64,000 nucleotides of DNA from Aplectana chamaeleonis. Lineage: Eukaryota; Nematoda; Chromadorea; Rhabditida; Cosmocercidae. Of the stretch, positions 41,449-49,792 are shown in pieces (position 1 is the stretch's first letter; each line of letters opens with the position of its first letter). The stretch spans positions 81,905 through 145,904 of the forward strand of contig JAPDOI010001750.1 of NCBI GenBank assembly GCA_029168955.1, in the 5' to 3' direction. A program made the position numbers and the translations under genes. The notes under the pieces are model-generated. The model ran no database searches and was not told the origin of the DNA. It saw only the letters and a program-made list of their open reading frames with translations.

Positions 41449-42085
41449 CTGCCTCCTCGGTCCTTTGGCTTAGAATATTGTCTATGTCGTCCAGGGTCTC
41501 CATTTCAGCTCTGAAAGTATCATTGACTATATTTATGAGAAAGTTGACCACCACCCTGCCTCTTCTTGCGCCTTGCTTCTTTCCTTCTGCTTCGGCAACT
41601 CTTCTTTTTACTTCTGCTCCTGACAATCTATAGTCACGGGCGAGCTGAAACGACAATGTTTTAGTTATCAGATAAGATTGAGTTGACCCGTGTTTTCTTC
41701 TTGCTTTTGATGTTTGACTGTCTCTGTTTCTCGGGCCTTGCCCGTCTTCTTGTATACTGTATACTTCGTATTCAGCTGGGTAGTAAGGAAACCTTGCTAT
41801 TCTTTTTGGACGTAGGTTGTGTTGTCTGTTATTTGTAACCTGTTCGGTGTTTGGTGAATTTAGAGTCATTTGTTCCTCTGCACTTCTTTCTGCAGGGACT
41901 TCTTCTTCGCCGTCCTCGTATCCCATTTCCAGTGGGATAAGTAGGTTCGGCGGTCTTTTTAGGGTTCCCCCTGATGCCTGCTTCAGCTCCACTTCTCGGA
42001 TCTCACTCTCTCTGCTTCGCCCGACATCCACAACCCTGCCAGTCTTCCAAGAGTTTCGTGCTGTGAACTCATCAGTGATCAACAC
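41387..42085 (-). CDS. BEL integrase C-terminal domain and tail
   Basis: 232 codons. Residues ~1-55 match the DUF5641 domain that ends BEL integrases: LITDEFTARNSWKTGRVVDV, then a variable loop and RPPNLLIPLE. Then come an Arg-rich motif (NLRPKRIARFPYYPAEYEV) and a basic/acidic tail. A nematode-type acceptor, TTGTCGTTTCAG, lies inside the frame, with the next exon base at 41644. It would allow a spliced RNA that begins in this tail and enters the downstream ORF. Confidence 0.75.
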   Translation of the reverse strand: MLITDEFTARNSWKTGRVVDVGRSRESEIREVELKQASGGTLKRPPNLLIPLEMGYEDGEEEVPAERSAEEQMTLNSPNTEQVTNNRQHNLRPKRIARFPYYPAEYEVYSIQEDGQGPRNRDSQTSKARRKHGSTQSYLITKTLSFQLARDYRLSGAEVKRRVAEAEGKKQGARRGRVVVNFLINIVNDTFRAEMETLDDIDNILSQRTEEADECEEPGERDEIETRRARRN

Positions 42086-42246
42086 GAGCTCCCCCTCGCG
42101 TGGAGTTTTCGAGCCTCTTCCTGTGTTGAGTCCGATCTTGTGAGTTTCCCGTATTCCTCTAATGTACTGCTCCCTCCATATCTTCCAATACTTGTCTAGT
42201 TTCTTTACTGAGCTCCGTAAGGCTTCTATCGCCTCCTTCCTCGTTC

Positions 42247-42783
42247 TCAGTTGATTTTCTTCTTGGGAGTTCTATGATCCGGATCGTCGTGGATTGCATA
42301 TGACCGAGTAATTGTGATATCCTTCTGTATGAAATCAATCGGTCTTATCGTCGGTCCTTCCGCGATTTCACCTTCTTGGTACGTTAGTGGCCTTGAGTTG
42401 ATCATGGCTTCAATTTCGGTCAAGATCGTCCTTAGTTCCTCTTCATTTACCGCTGACGTACCCAGCGTCTTGTACAATGGTCTTTTTATTGATTGTATGA
42501 GTCTCTCGTAAACCCTCCTTTCCACAGGGCATACGGTGTGATCCTTATCCATCTTATTTCCTGGTTTCCTGCGAACTCTTCCACTTCCTGTGTTTGTAGT
42601 TCCGAGACTTCCCCCATTATTTCCGCTCCTAGTATGAACGTCGGTGCGTTGTCTGAGGTGATCGTCTCTGGTGTGCCTCTCCTTGCAATGAACCGTCTCA
42701 TAGCTCTGAGGAAGGAAACTGTGGTATTGTCTGATACTAGTTCCAGATGCACTAGCCTCGTCGCCGTGCATGTTAGTATGCAT
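42247..42783 (-). CDS. BEL integrase core, distal part (frameshifted)
   Basis: The useful part is the second half: VYERLIQSIKRPLYKTLGT carries the third catalytic residue (Glu at 42505-42507), followed by LTEIEAMINSRPLTY, typical of BEL/Pao integrase. The first ~80 codons of this frame are a shadow of the core encoded in the neighbouring frame. A one-base indel near 42511-42517 separates Glu from the two catalytic Asp residues. Confidence 0.7.
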   Translation of the reverse strand: MHTNMHGDEASASGTSIRQYHSFLPQSYETVHCKERHTRDDHLRQRTDVHTRSGNNGGSLGTTNTGSGRVRRKPGNKMDKDHTVCPVERRVYERLIQSIKRPLYKTLGTSAVNEEELRTILTEIEAMINSRPLTYQEGEIAEGPTIRPIDFIQKDITITRSYAIHDDPDHRTPKKKIN

Positions 42784-43493
42784 CCATACGTCTTCTTCTC
42801 AGTTTCCCCCTCCTTGACGTGTAAAGGACCATAGTGGTCCAGTCCTACATGTTGAAAGGGTCTAGTTCTTATGACTCTTCTTTCTGGTAGGTCCATCGCT
42901 TTCGGATAACTGTAGGGAAGATTATTGAGCTTCTGGCACTTGACACAGGCTCGCAATACCTTTGTCGTTTGTCTTCTGAGTTTCGGAATCCAATACCGCT
43001 CCCTAACCCTGCTCATAGTGTGGGCTACCGAGCGATGTAGATTCCCATGGGCTTCCTGAATTATCAGACTCGCCAGCATCGTGTTCGGTGCTATGAGCAC
43101 TGGATTCTTTTCTTCCTCGGTCATGTTGCTATTACCGAAGCGTCCAAAGCATCTCTGGAGACCATCCTTTTTGTCTTTTTTCACGTTTAGGTTCTTCAGT
43201 CGTCCTATTAGCTTCCTCGTCACCTCTTCTTTCTGATGGATTCTCAACACTACTTTGCGCGCTGCTCTCATTTCTATTCCTGTGATAGCGAGTGTTGTTG
43301 CGTTGTCTGCATGTTCTTCTCCGATAATTGATTGTAGGATTTCAGTTCTTCTATCCCTCCTAATCCTACTCGCCGCTTTTCTCACGAACCTTAGGACGTA
43401 GGCCATAATTCGGGTAGTCTTCCTTAGAGAGCTGAATCGTTTCCATTCGATTATTCCGCCGCCTTCTTCTAACTCTTCCTCCACCACATTCAC
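42486..43493 (-). CDS. BEL integrase: zinc-binding domain and catalytic core
   Basis: 335 codons; the frame opens upstream without an ATG, at GTG. The N-terminal part (IIEWKRFSSLRKTTRIMAYV) is the BEL-specific linker. The HHCC domain follows: EAHGNLHRSVAHTM with two His and RACVKCQK with two Cys. In the core, the first Asp is in VGLDHYGPL (42837-42839) and the second in TITSDNAPTF (42652-42654). The Glu lies beyond the frameshift, 49 codons after the second Asp, which matches the family spacing. Confidence 0.85.
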   Translation of the reverse strand: MNVVEEELEEGGGIIEWKRFSSLRKTTRIMAYVLRFVRKAASRIRRDRRTEILQSIIGEEHADNATTLAITGIEMRAARKVVLRIHQKEEVTRKLIGRLKNLNVKKDKKDGLQRCFGRFGNSNMTEEEKNPVLIAPNTMLASLIIQEAHGNLHRSVAHTMSRVRERYWIPKLRRQTTKVLRACVKCQKLNNLPYSYPKAMDLPERRVIRTRPFQHVGLDHYGPLHVKEGETEKKTYGCILTCTATRLVHLELVSDNTTVSFLRAMRRFIARRGTPETITSDNAPTFILGAEIMGEVSELQTQEVEEFAGNQEIRWIRITPYALWKGGFTRDSYNQ

Positions 43494-44218
43494 TGATGGT
43501 TCCTCTTGTCCGATTGAGGTGCTGAGAAGAGTTGTGTCTCTTCTGGCCAGTCCATTAGTTCTTCTTTGAAATAGGGGGCTCCTTTACACCATTTGTGGTG
43601 TTCGAGTTCTTTTCCTGTTGCCCCTCTCGTTGCTACATCTGCAGGGTTCACTTTTGTGCTTATGAACCCTATGATTAGCTGGATATTGTCCTCCAGGAGT
43701 TTCGTTGCGATCTTCTTGATCTCCGATATCCTGTTTGTAACCAATACTCCTCTCGTACTCTTCTCATCTGGCCTTTTCAGCCAACTCAGTGCTATCTCGC
43801 TGTCGGTCAATATTACCACATCCTTGATTGAAATTACCTCCTTCGGTTCTTCACATATCGTCCTACCCAACCGCACCCCAATCGTGCAGGCGTTGAGTTC
43901 TAGCTTCGGAATTGTGTGAATCTGCTTCATCGACGGTAATTTCGTTTTTGCTGCCAGTAGCGCCGCTCCCTTGTTGTTCACCAAATATGCTACTGCAGCC
44001 ATTGCTTTCGTGCTCACATCAACGCACATCACTACTCTGTGATGCTGTCGCTTTCTGCGATTTTTCTTAGCATCTCCCTCCAGAAATCTTTCACTTTTTC
44101 TGTGATTCTTTCCCATGCTGATCTGTCTTCGACACTTAGCAATGCGTCCCAGGAATATCTCTTCTTTCATAACTCCTGGAAAAACCACTTCATTCTTATG
44201 AGCAAGGGCGCTAGCCAC
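43490..44218 (-). CDS. BEL RNase H-like domain (Pao family)
   Basis: 242 codons. From ~residue 62 the frame shows the Pao-type RNase H: MCVDVSTKAMAAVAYLV, then IPKLELNACTIGVRLGR, then VVILTDSEIALSWL and NPADVATRG, i.e. the Asp-Glu-Asp-Asp set used to remove RNA from hybrids. The first ~60 codons are in the wrong frame relative to RT: the RT frame reads through this stretch after a TGA and stops at ~44037, where this frame takes over. It overlaps the next ORF by 4 nt, again in a different frame. Confidence 0.8.
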   Translation of the reverse strand: MASALAHKNEVVFPGVMKEEIFLGRIAKCRRQISMGKNHRKSERFLEGDAKKNRRKRQHHRVVMCVDVSTKAMAAVAYLVNNKGAALLAAKTKLPSMKQIHTIPKLELNACTIGVRLGRTICEEPKEVISIKDVVILTDSEIALSWLKRPDEKSTRGVLVTNRISEIKKIATKLLEDNIQLIIGFISTKVNPADVATRGATGKELEHHKWCKGAPYFKEELMDWPEETQLFSAPQSDKRNHQ

Positions 44219-45912
44219 CCCATTGGGTCATACACCGATGCCAACTGTTTCAGTATCGTCCGCTTCGTGATCTTCTTTGCTGGGACTATTGTGCATTCCA
44301 TCGTCAGAGTGTCTTCTTCCGCGTCCCATCTTATTCCGAGTACCTTCTGCCTCTGATTCGTTGATCTATCCTTTTCCGATATCGCGTCCATCAGTTCTTT
44401 ATTGTTCGACATGAACTCTCTGAGATTCATATTCAACTCGTTGAAGGTAGATTTCGACCTCTGGTACTTTTCCTTTGCCTCTTCTACCGACTCTGCTAGC
44501 AGGAACAAATTGTCTACGTACAAATTCGTATTGATTTCTTCCGCTAGCTCCACGTTCTGTTCCTTCTCCAGGTGTAGTCGGATCGTCGCTGACAGTAGAA
44601 ACGGTGATGCATTCAGTCCGAAGGTCACGCGCGTGAATCGGTATACCACCACATTGTCTTTGTCCGGTGGTCTCCTGATGTCCCTTAGCCACAAGCATCT
44701 CGTCGAGTCTCTATCGGCATGGTGTAATCGCACTTGCAAAAATGCTTTTTCCACATCTGAGATCATCGCAATCTTCCCTGCCCTGAACCTCCACATCATT
44801 CCTAGAAGTTTTGGAAGGATCAGGGGTCCCTGATGCAGTACGTCATTTAGACATGGCTTCCCAGGGTAGTGTGCTGACGCATCAAACACTATCCTTAGCT
44901 TCGTCGTTTCTTTCGACGGCGTTATGACTGCCTGGTGGGATAGATAATGGATCCTCTCCGAGTGCTTTTCCTCGTGGTGTACTTCTTCGATGATCTCCTT
45001 CTTTAGCTGATCCTTGAATACTTCGTCATACTTTCTCAGCATTTCCACGTCGTTTCCATACTTCTTGTATGTTCCCCACAGACTTGCCAACGCTATCGAA
45101 TAGTTGTCCGGGAGTGTTTCATGTTCTTGCTTCCAAGGTAGTCTCACGTAGTATCCGTCTTTCTTCTTGACAGTAGTGTCTCGAAAATTCTTCCATAGCT
45201 GGTCATTGATTCTTTCCTTCTCTATCTTCTCTGGTCCAGGGAATTCTTCAACACCTGACGAATCAATTGCCAGATACTTGTCCCAGAGCTCCTTCTCTTC
45301 TTCTTCTTTCGACGTTTGCATCACCTCGCAAGGGTTATCCTTTTCTCCGACCAGGTTCCTCCTTCCTGACTTTACTCCGTCAGCCTTCTTACCCGTTATC
45401 ATGAACCCGAACTTCGTTCCCACAATGTGGATCCCTGAAGGCAGCTTATACTTTGTTTCCTCCATTAGTTCCCACAGTGTGTCGCATCCCAATAGTATTC
45501 TTGGACTTTCTTCTTCCTCTATCCCTTCTGACTCGGCTAGTTGTAGCTTATGTTCTCCTATGAATCGGACATCTTCTCTTGTCAGTGTCGGTTTCGCTCT
45601 TCTTTTTGCCACGTGTTGACTTCTATACAGCTGAACCTTGTGCTTGATACCTTTCCTATCTTCTAGCGTAGCTTCCATGACAGGATAGGTAGCTTCTTCT
45701 GCTGCTTTCTTAGCTCCAAAGGTTCTTATTCTCATCTTTTCTGTTCTTACCACTGAAAGGTTGAGCTTCTTTGCCAATGCTGTATCTATGAAGGGCAATT
45801 CTGAACCGGAATCTAGCATCACTCGGAATCGGCTTGTTGCTCGAGGTCCTCTCAGCAGTGCCATTCCTGTCAGGATTGAAGTGTTCCGGGTTTCGGTGTT
45901 CTTTCCTTCCAC
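44167..45912 (-). CDS. BEL protease and reverse transcriptase
   Basis: 581 codons; the frame opens at GTG and is part of a polyprotein, so this is not a true start. The aspartic protease has its active site at RVMLDSGSELPF (Asp34-Ser-Gly), followed by the usual helical DUF1758 region. The RT begins near residue ~330: HQAVITPSKETTKLRIVFDA, LNDVLHQGPLILPKLLG, the first catalytic Asp in MISDVEKAFLQV, the FGLNASPFLL box at ~residue 430 and the catalytic LYVDNLF (465-468). YVDN instead of YVDD is common in nematode BEL elements. The frame ends at a TGA where related proteins continue into RNase H, so it is a nonsense change. Confidence 0.9.
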   Translation of the reverse strand: MEGKNTETRNTSILTGMALLRGPRATSRFRVMLDSGSELPFIDTALAKKLNLSVVRTEKMRIRTFGAKKAAEEATYPVMEATLEDRKGIKHKVQLYRSQHVAKRRAKPTLTREDVRFIGEHKLQLAESEGIEEEESPRILLGCDTLWELMEETKYKLPSGIHIVGTKFGFMITGKKADGVKSGRRNLVGEKDNPCEVMQTSKEEEEKELWDKYLAIDSSGVEEFPGPEKIEKERINDQLWKNFRDTTVKKKDGYYVRLPWKQEHETLPDNYSIALASLWGTYKKYGNDVEMLRKYDEVFKDQLKKEIIEEVHHEEKHSERIHYLSHQAVITPSKETTKLRIVFDASAHYPGKPCLNDVLHQGPLILPKLLGMMWRFRAGKIAMISDVEKAFLQVRLHHADRDSTRCLWLRDIRRPPDKDNVVVYRFTRVTFGLNASPFLLSATIRLHLEKEQNVELAEEINTNLYVDNLFLLAESVEEAKEKYQRSKSTFNELNMNLREFMSNNKELMDAISEKDRSTNQRQKVLGIRWDAEEDTLTMECTIVPAKKITKRTILKQLASVYDPMGWLAPLLIRMKWFFQEL

Positions 45913-46196
45913 TTGATACCCTTCTCCTTCCTTTCTTCTTCATTTCCTGACTCGTTCTCGTCCTCCGTTTTCTTTTGTACTTCATTGACATTGGGATATC
46001 TGGGCTGCTGGAATCTGTTTATGGAGTTGACTTGGTTGGAGTTTCCTCTCCTTGGTGTGTCATTCCACCATTGTTGTCTAGGTGGCTCCTGTCTGGTGAA
46101 CCTCGACCTAGGCGTTTCATTCGTATTTGTCGATCGTTGCTTCGGCGTTGTCCCTCTGTCGGGCTCTCTCCTAGCTTCCTGTGAGCTCTGGCCTTT

Positions 46197-46384
46197 GCAC
46201 GTCGACGAATGGTGCTTCTGCCCGCATTTGAAACAGGCGATGCTTCTGCAATCCCTTGCAGTGTGTGAAGATTTGCCGCAATTGCGGCACAGCCGATTTC
46301 TTTCCAGATATGCAATCCTTTCTTCGAAGGGTACCGTCCTACATTGGTAGGATAGGTGGTTTGGTCGTTTGCAGTAGCTACACC
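46197..46384 (-). CDS. BEL Gag nucleocapsid, three CCHC knuckles
   Basis: This open frame (no ATG) reads CSYCKRPNHLSYQC, then CRNCGKSSHTARDC, then CFKCGQKHHSSTC, with ERIAYLERNRL between the first two. That is the normal BEL Gag knuckle set, lying between the Gag core and protease. It is in a different frame from both neighbours, showing two more frame breaks. Compare the second set at 40359-40805. Confidence 0.85.
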
Positions 46385-46443
46385 CTGTCCTGACCTGAGC
46401 CAGGCTAGGCTGTATTCCCTAAGACTGGTCTCTTCTTTCCACT

Positions 46444-47000
46444 TTATTGGTATTGATTACCTTTTGTGTCCTGAGGATTTGCTCTTCTTGACTGATAATG
46501 TCCTCCATGTCGTTGTACAGAGTACTCCATGTCCACTAAGGAAGGTCGCTTCTCCAGTGCTTTCTTCTGGACTGTGACTTCAAACTTTCGGAAGACTACA
46601 GTTAGGAGCCAACGATGGTTCACGTTTTGGCCTTTGCTTTGTAACTGCGCCATCAACGTAGCCACCTCATCAAGTAGCCTTCTCTGCGCTCTCGTTGACG
46701 TTCCTTTTGCTTGTAGATCTTCCACATTCCTGAACAGCTGGTCCACGACGATGTCCTTTCGTCCGAACTTCTTGTGTAGCCATTCCATTGCTCTCTGATA
46801 ATTGCTTTCCTCGAACGGGAATCGCTTGATCGCTTCCTTCGGTTCTCCGGCTAGTACCGATAGCAGATATGACAACTTGGTTAGTCGTGGAATATCCTGT
46901 TCGTCGATCATCGTCTGAAACAGGCCCAGAAATGATCCCAATCCGTCAGCTTCCCTGAGAAAATCGGGATACTGATTTTCGGGAGCGCTGTCAACAGTCT
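46444..47000 (-). CDS. BEL Gag core (DUF1759 type)
   Basis: The open part (46941-46444) contains TKLSYLLSVLAGEPKEAIKR, then YQRAMEWLHKKFGRKDIVVD and VEDLQAKGTSTRAQRRLLDE. This is the conserved helical core of BEL/Pao Gag that assembles the particle. The domain start is in another frame at ~47000-46920 and is joined by a frameshift near 46920. The frame stops at 46444 before the knuckles. Confidence 0.8.
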
Positions 47001-47130
47001 TCCTGGTCTGGCTAGGGTCGGCTCAGATGAGTTTCTACTTCCTTCGCTGTGCTGCCATCCATTCGTTTCTGTGTTGGTTTCGATATCCCTGATAGGCCAC
47101 GGTCAGAGTTGGTGCTATTTTCATCTGCAT

Positions 47131-48119
47131 CCCCCCGCACCCCCTCCCGCACCCCCAACACCCGCAGTAAGGTTAGCTTTCTAGTGATACGCAATGTTTT
47201 ATCATAGGCCCGCCCACCCGGAGATTTTCTCATCCGCCTTCATCCACGTATTGCATGGATATCGACCGCGTCGGATACACCGAGTGATTTTCTCAACTTC
47301 ACTCCATCATTTTAAACATACGTATCGACCGGGGGGTGCGGGGGGTGTTGAAGAGTGCGGGGATACACCGAGTGATTTTCTCAGCTTCACCTCCTCAGAA
47401 AACCGCCGCATTCAATGCGTGTCGAATATGCATTCAACTCGCTACCCACACCCATCGGAAGACTATATCAGAGGGGCACGTGCTCCAAACAGCAGCACGT
47501 GCTGCGAAATTTTATAGCAGGAGCATGTGCCGCCAAATTCAATCGCAGGAGTACGTGCTGCTAGGTGGTCCAGCGCTATCGTAGCAGCACAAAGGCGCGA
47601 CGCGGCTGGCACATGAACGTGCGACGCGGCCAGCTCGCCGAGCACCATCTGGGGTTTTCAGCGATTGGACGAGGGCTCCAGCTGCCGGGAGGGGAAAGTA
47701 CCGCAAACTTGGGTAATTGAACCGTCGGCACTGCCGACCTCTCAGTTCCGTCTCAGAAGTGCATCGTATACCTTCCTTTTTTGAATAATCGTTTTGTCAT
47801 CGAGTTGAAAGTGTATCTATCATGTACGCATTGGACGGCTTATTTGTTGGGGCACGTGCTGTAATTTGAAACACAATAGGAGCACGTGCTCCCCTAGCAG
47901 CACGTTCCCTGACTGTGCTCGAAACCACCTTGTCTTCGAGTTGAATGCATATTCGACTCGCATTGAATGCGGCGATTGCCTGAGTCACCATGTTGTTCAT
48001 ACGTATCGACCGGGTGGGTGTTGGGGGGTGTTGGGGGGTGCGGGGGGGATACACCGTGTGATTTTTGCATCCCGTTTTCAATGGATTCTGTGTGTATCGA
48101 CCGAGCTGGAGACGTCGGC
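47131..48119. mobile_element. Insertion in BEL gag: minisatellite plus nested TIR element
   Basis: Both edges are tandem-type units (TATCGACCG.G..., GGATACACCGAGTGATTTTC) at ~47255, 47321, 47999 and 48089. Between them, ~47395-47985 is an element with inverted ends: CGCCGCATTCAATGCGTGTC (left) and the complement of CGCCGCATTCAATGCGAGTC (right). Inside are CACGTG(C)-rich units at ~47478, 47496, 47852 and 47882, and a block matching 9219-9470. The insertion separates Gag N-terminus from Gag core. A retained intron is less likely, because the content is clearly repeat DNA. Confidence 0.65.
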
Positions 48120-48512
48120 TCATCCAAGTATGGCCGGGGCCATAGTCTGTTCCACCTCGAACTCCAGTCCTTTCAGGTTCTCCACTAACACCTCAGATTT
48201 TTCCAGCAGCTCCAGTGCTCTGTCGGTTCGCTCGAGTACGTCGGTTTCTTCCACCTTCTTATCCTCCTCGCTTAGTAGCTCGAACGGCTCCGTTAACCCA
48301 CTCAAGGCTTCATCCAACGTCCTTGCATGTCCGTGCACTGCCACTCTCATCTTTCCCATCCTCAGCCTGATCTTCTTCAATTCTTGAATGTTGTCCTTCC
48401 TCAGTCCATCATCCCAGGTTTCAAATAGATTATCACCTTCTATCCAACGGTCTTCCAGAGATTTCTTCATTCTGGTTACCCTTCCTTTGGCTGTTGATAA
48501 TCTATGCGTCAT
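48120..48512 (-). CDS. BEL Gag N-terminus
   Basis: 130 codons from an ATG, about 520 nt after the primer-binding site. The protein is hydrophilic and helical, with heptad-like stretches (RTDRALELLEKSEVLVENL), as expected for the poorly conserved Gag N-terminus. The frame stops at 48120 where the insertion begins. This ATG is the likely polyprotein start. Confidence 0.65.
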   Translation of the reverse strand: MTHRLSTAKGRVTRMKKSLEDRWIEGDNLFETWDDGLRKDNIQELKKIRLRMGKMRVAVHGHARTLDEALSGLTEPFELLSEEDKKVEETDVLERTDRALELLEKSEVLVENLKGLEFEVEQTMAPAILG

Positions 48513-49029
48513 CTTTCCTTTTTTTTTTACTGTGCCAGGCTTGCCAAAAATTTTTTTGTGTATATGTGTATTGTGTGTGGTTTCTTCTTACGTATGTGTT
48601 GACTCCCCTTTTTTATTGTTGAGAACAATCAAGCACTAACACAGTCAACACAATCACAAAAACAACAGAGGGAAAATATCTGACAGGAGAGAAAAATCTT
48701 CTTTAGGAAGAGTAGTTGATTTCTTTTCCCTTTCCTTCTTTTTTCACTTCCTATAGAGCTCTTCTTGTCCTGTGAGCTTCCCTGTTCCGACGATGGAACG
48801 ATTTATTCGATTTTTCTTTCGTCTCGGTACGACGAGAAAGTTCGAGAACAAACTCAAAAAAATCGATTGTGAACTCCGAATTTATGATTTCTTTTTCTTT
48901 TGCCCTCTTTTCCGGGCTCTTCTTTTTCTTCTTTACCCAAGTTTAGGTTTTGAAAAAAAAATATTTTTTCTTCGAAAAAAAATTTCTTCTTTTTTGGTGC
49001 TTGTTCTTCTTTACTGGGCTCGATGAAAC
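48513..49029 (-). promoter_or_regulatory. BEL 5' untranslated leader
   Basis: AT-rich sequence between the primer-binding site and the gag ATG, with long A/T runs (e.g. 48951-48992). No ORF of note. A packaging signal would be expected here, but I cannot identify one. Confidence 0.5.
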
Positions 49030-49042
49030 GGTCGATGCACCA
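49030..49042 (-). promoter_or_regulatory. BEL primer-binding site
   Basis: On the minus strand, TGGTGCATCGACC directly follows the 5' LTR. It complements a tRNA 3' end GGTCGATGCACCA. The acceptor stem (pairing with GCATCG.) is that of a tRNA-Gly type; the tRNA identity is inferred from memory of nematode tRNA ends. Confidence 0.75.
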
Positions 49043-49754
49043 TTTCCTTGAAAGCGCTGTCGCTAGTGGAAAGGTTAGGCACTTTTGGAGGGATGGCAAA
49101 AGGTTGGATTTTTAGAATTCAATGAGTAGCCAACCTTTTTTTTCTTTCTCCTCCAATTGAATCCTTCGTCGTGGTGGATCCTTCCAGCGATCAAGTGCGG
49201 TGGCGGTGGTTTCTTTGACGTCAGACAGCGGCCTCCAGGGACTTCTTAGCAAACCTCAAACTTGGGTAATTAAACCCTTTACTAACCTATATGCACTGTC
49301 TGACTGGAGAAGAAGAGGGGGGAAGAGAGGTAGGAGCTGGGACAAAAACACTGAACAAAAATAGAAAGAACCCCCCCCCGCCATAAAGCAAGAACAGGCC
49401 GCTGGCCCAAAAATGATGACAAATGACGGAAGGGTTTCGAAATGGACAGCCGCAGCGCGCCCCAGCCATGCGGAGCGTCGTTTGTGCTGGGGCGCGCTTC
49501 CCTTCCTTCGGCTTGCAGCACTCCCGAATTTTCAGTGTTTTCTCTCCCCCCTCTTCCGATTCTTCTTGACCTTTCTCACCTTTGTGGTGAGAAGGTCCTC
49601 GTCTTCTTGGGCTCCGTCCCTTTTGTCCAGATTGTTGCTTCGGGCTTTTCTTCTTAATATTTTTTCCAGTAAATATGTGGGGGTTATTTGAACGAACGAA
49701 CAATAAGCATGCATATTTACAAGTAGGTGTCGCCGACAACGTTTGTCGACGACA
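49043..49754 (-). repeat. BEL/Pao 5' LTR
   Basis: 712 bp, the partner of 39626-40343. The promoter and polyadenylation signals should lie here. A GC-rich block (GCCGCAGCGCGCCCCAGCCATG on the plus strand, ~49450) is conserved in both LTRs. The 5 bp target copy ATGTG follows at 49755-49759. Confidence 0.9.
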
Positions 49755-49759
49755 ATGTG
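49755..49759. repeat. Target-site duplication, right copy (ATGTG)
   Basis: Matches 39621-39625. Confidence 0.8.
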
Positions 49760-49792
49760 GCCAATACCCTGTGTGCTGCGCGGTGAAAAGTC

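Larger units (their letters stand above)
39626..49754 (-). mobile_element. BEL/Pao LTR retrotransposon, complete but decayed
   Basis: Two LTRs, a 5 bp target duplication, a primer-binding site and the gag-protease-RT-RNase H-integrase order make this a BEL/Pao element of ~10.1 kb on the minus strand. Frame breaks occur in gag, between gag and protease, at the RT-RNase H junction (a TGA at 44167 and a shift ~130 nt on), between RNase H and integrase, and inside the integrase core. A ~1 kb insertion splits gag. An additional open region with a second set of zinc knuckles follows pol. The LTR divergence and breaks indicate an old copy. Confidence 0.92.

Noticed and set aside
40344..42085. Envelope gene of an endogenous retrovirus
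   Set aside because: The downstream BEL region has no signal peptide, no transmembrane segment and no paired ectodomain cysteines; it ends in nucleocapsid-type knuckles instead.
45167..45619. 150-codon plus-strand ORF inside the retrotransposon
   Set aside because: Antisense shadow of the protease/RT frame, rich in Ser/Phe as expected from the complementary codons.
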